Source: Phallus indusiatus (taxonomy: Eukaryota; Basidiomycota; Agaricomycetes; Phallales; Phallaceae). From it: DNA of 64,000 nucleotides. Every line of letters begins with the position of its first letter. The stretch's first letter is position 1. The notes under the pieces are model-generated. The model had not been told where the DNA came from and made no database searches. It was given only the letters and a program-made list of their open reading frames with translations. This document shows positions 63,533-64,000 of the stretch, one piece after another. Where the stretch lies: assembly GCA_027605045.1 (NCBI GenBank), contig JAQFWX010000017.1, forward strand, positions 124,001-188,000, in the 5' to 3' direction. The position numbers were made by a program, and so were the translations under genes.

Positions 63533-64000
63533 AGTCATTGACACCTGACGGCCGTCATCGTGTATGTGAGGGGCTTAAAAAGCTTTTAGACACGGTTCAA
63601 TGTCTTCCCAATGCTTCCAGGCATACCGAAAAGACACTGGGGCGATTGTGGACACCAAATGAAGAAAAGGATGGGGTGGAAGTGCTAACTAACCCAAAAT
63701 TATATAAGATACGTGGCCTTCACGAGACAAGGATTGGAGAATCAAAACGTTTTGTCATCACTGCATCCAAACGGACAGTAGAAGCTAGGATCAGGGCGTG
63801 TAATGAAAATAAAACGGTGGAAATGATTCTACAGAACATTCAACAGGAGAAAAGAAAAGAAAGGCGCAGTGCAAAGGCCAAAAATTACCGAAAACCGCCT
63901 CCCAATCGATATATGCGGAATGGGGTCGATAGTTCGGCTAGTACTAGCTCCGAAGATACAAAGCTTGACACCACCGAATCTAACATTAGTAGCTCCCAAG
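63445..64000 (+). CDS. C-terminal continuation of the large unknown protein, cut by the window edge
   Basis: From about 63,445 a second frame (HDYTPNVNSVWSVLWKRGY..) stays open to the window end. It contains a charged helical region (QNIQQEKRKERRSAKAK) and a Ser/Thr-rich tail. The previous frame fades at the T5 run 63,440-63,444, where one extra T would join them. The stop codon is outside the window. Confidence 0.6.

Overview
The window is nuclear DNA of a mushroom-forming basidiomycete (Agaricomycetes, probably Agaricales). The evidence is: 47-95 nt introns with GTRNGY donors and YAG acceptors; a seven-transmembrane protein family expanded in Agaricomycetes; and a fatty-acid-synthase relic in which the beta-type domains (acyltransferase to malonyl/palmitoyl transferase) run directly into the alpha-type acyl-carrier region, as in the fused single-chain FAS of agarics. 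Base composition and repeats suggest a gene-poor accessory region. All family assignments come from reading translated sequence; nothing was searched.

Layout. 0-3 kb: no convincing gene. 3.0-4.4 kb: broken seven-TM gene. 5.0-5.8 kb: short GATA zinc-finger gene. 6-7 kb: relic of a hybrid histidine kinase. 8.2-9.4 kb: two-exon orphan gene (minus). 12.9-13.5 kb: ISWI remodeller relic (minus). 14.7-15.9 kb: dispersed repeat A. 16.5-17.5 kb: two further dispersed repeats. 17.5-18.9 kb: degraded gene of unknown function (minus). 19.7-20.6 kb: PRP3 splicing-factor relic (minus). 21.2-26.0 kb: FAS relic (minus). 26.0-28.6 kb: intron-rich unassigned minus-strand segment. 28.6-29.3 kb: small plus-strand ORFs. 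32.7-33.5 kb: SRPK kinase relic. 36.4-37.7 kb: possible deubiquitinase-related relic (minus). 38.2-39.5 kb: dispersed repeat B, the inverted counterpart of A. 40.1 kb: P450 scrap, followed by a cluster of perfect palindromes. 41-49 kb: only fragmentary coding-like stretches. 49.1-50.4 kb: intact seven-exon GATA gene, paralogous to the 5 kb one. 51.45 and 54.66 k: more repeat copies. 55.7-56.1 kb: small spliced gene end. 58.8-64.0 kb: the best-preserved locus, encoding a 33-residue tandem-repeat region, an Ulp1-like (C48) cysteine-peptidase-like domain and a very large protein of unknown function; it runs off the window.

How it fits together. There is no operon-like logic. The striking feature is a graveyard of at least seven unrelated, normally conserved genes (FAS, PRP3, ISWI, SRPK, histidine kinase, P450, seven-TM), each truncated and carrying stops and frameshifts, interspersed with dispersed repeats and a recurring GGTGACC heptamer. 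The two genes that look intact by splicing are the GATA gene at 49 kb and its shorter paralogue at 5 kb, which has precisely lost one symmetrical exon. The right-hand 5 kb locus, with protease-like domain, tandem repeats and a huge orphan protein, is the best candidate for an undescribed (possibly mobile) system.
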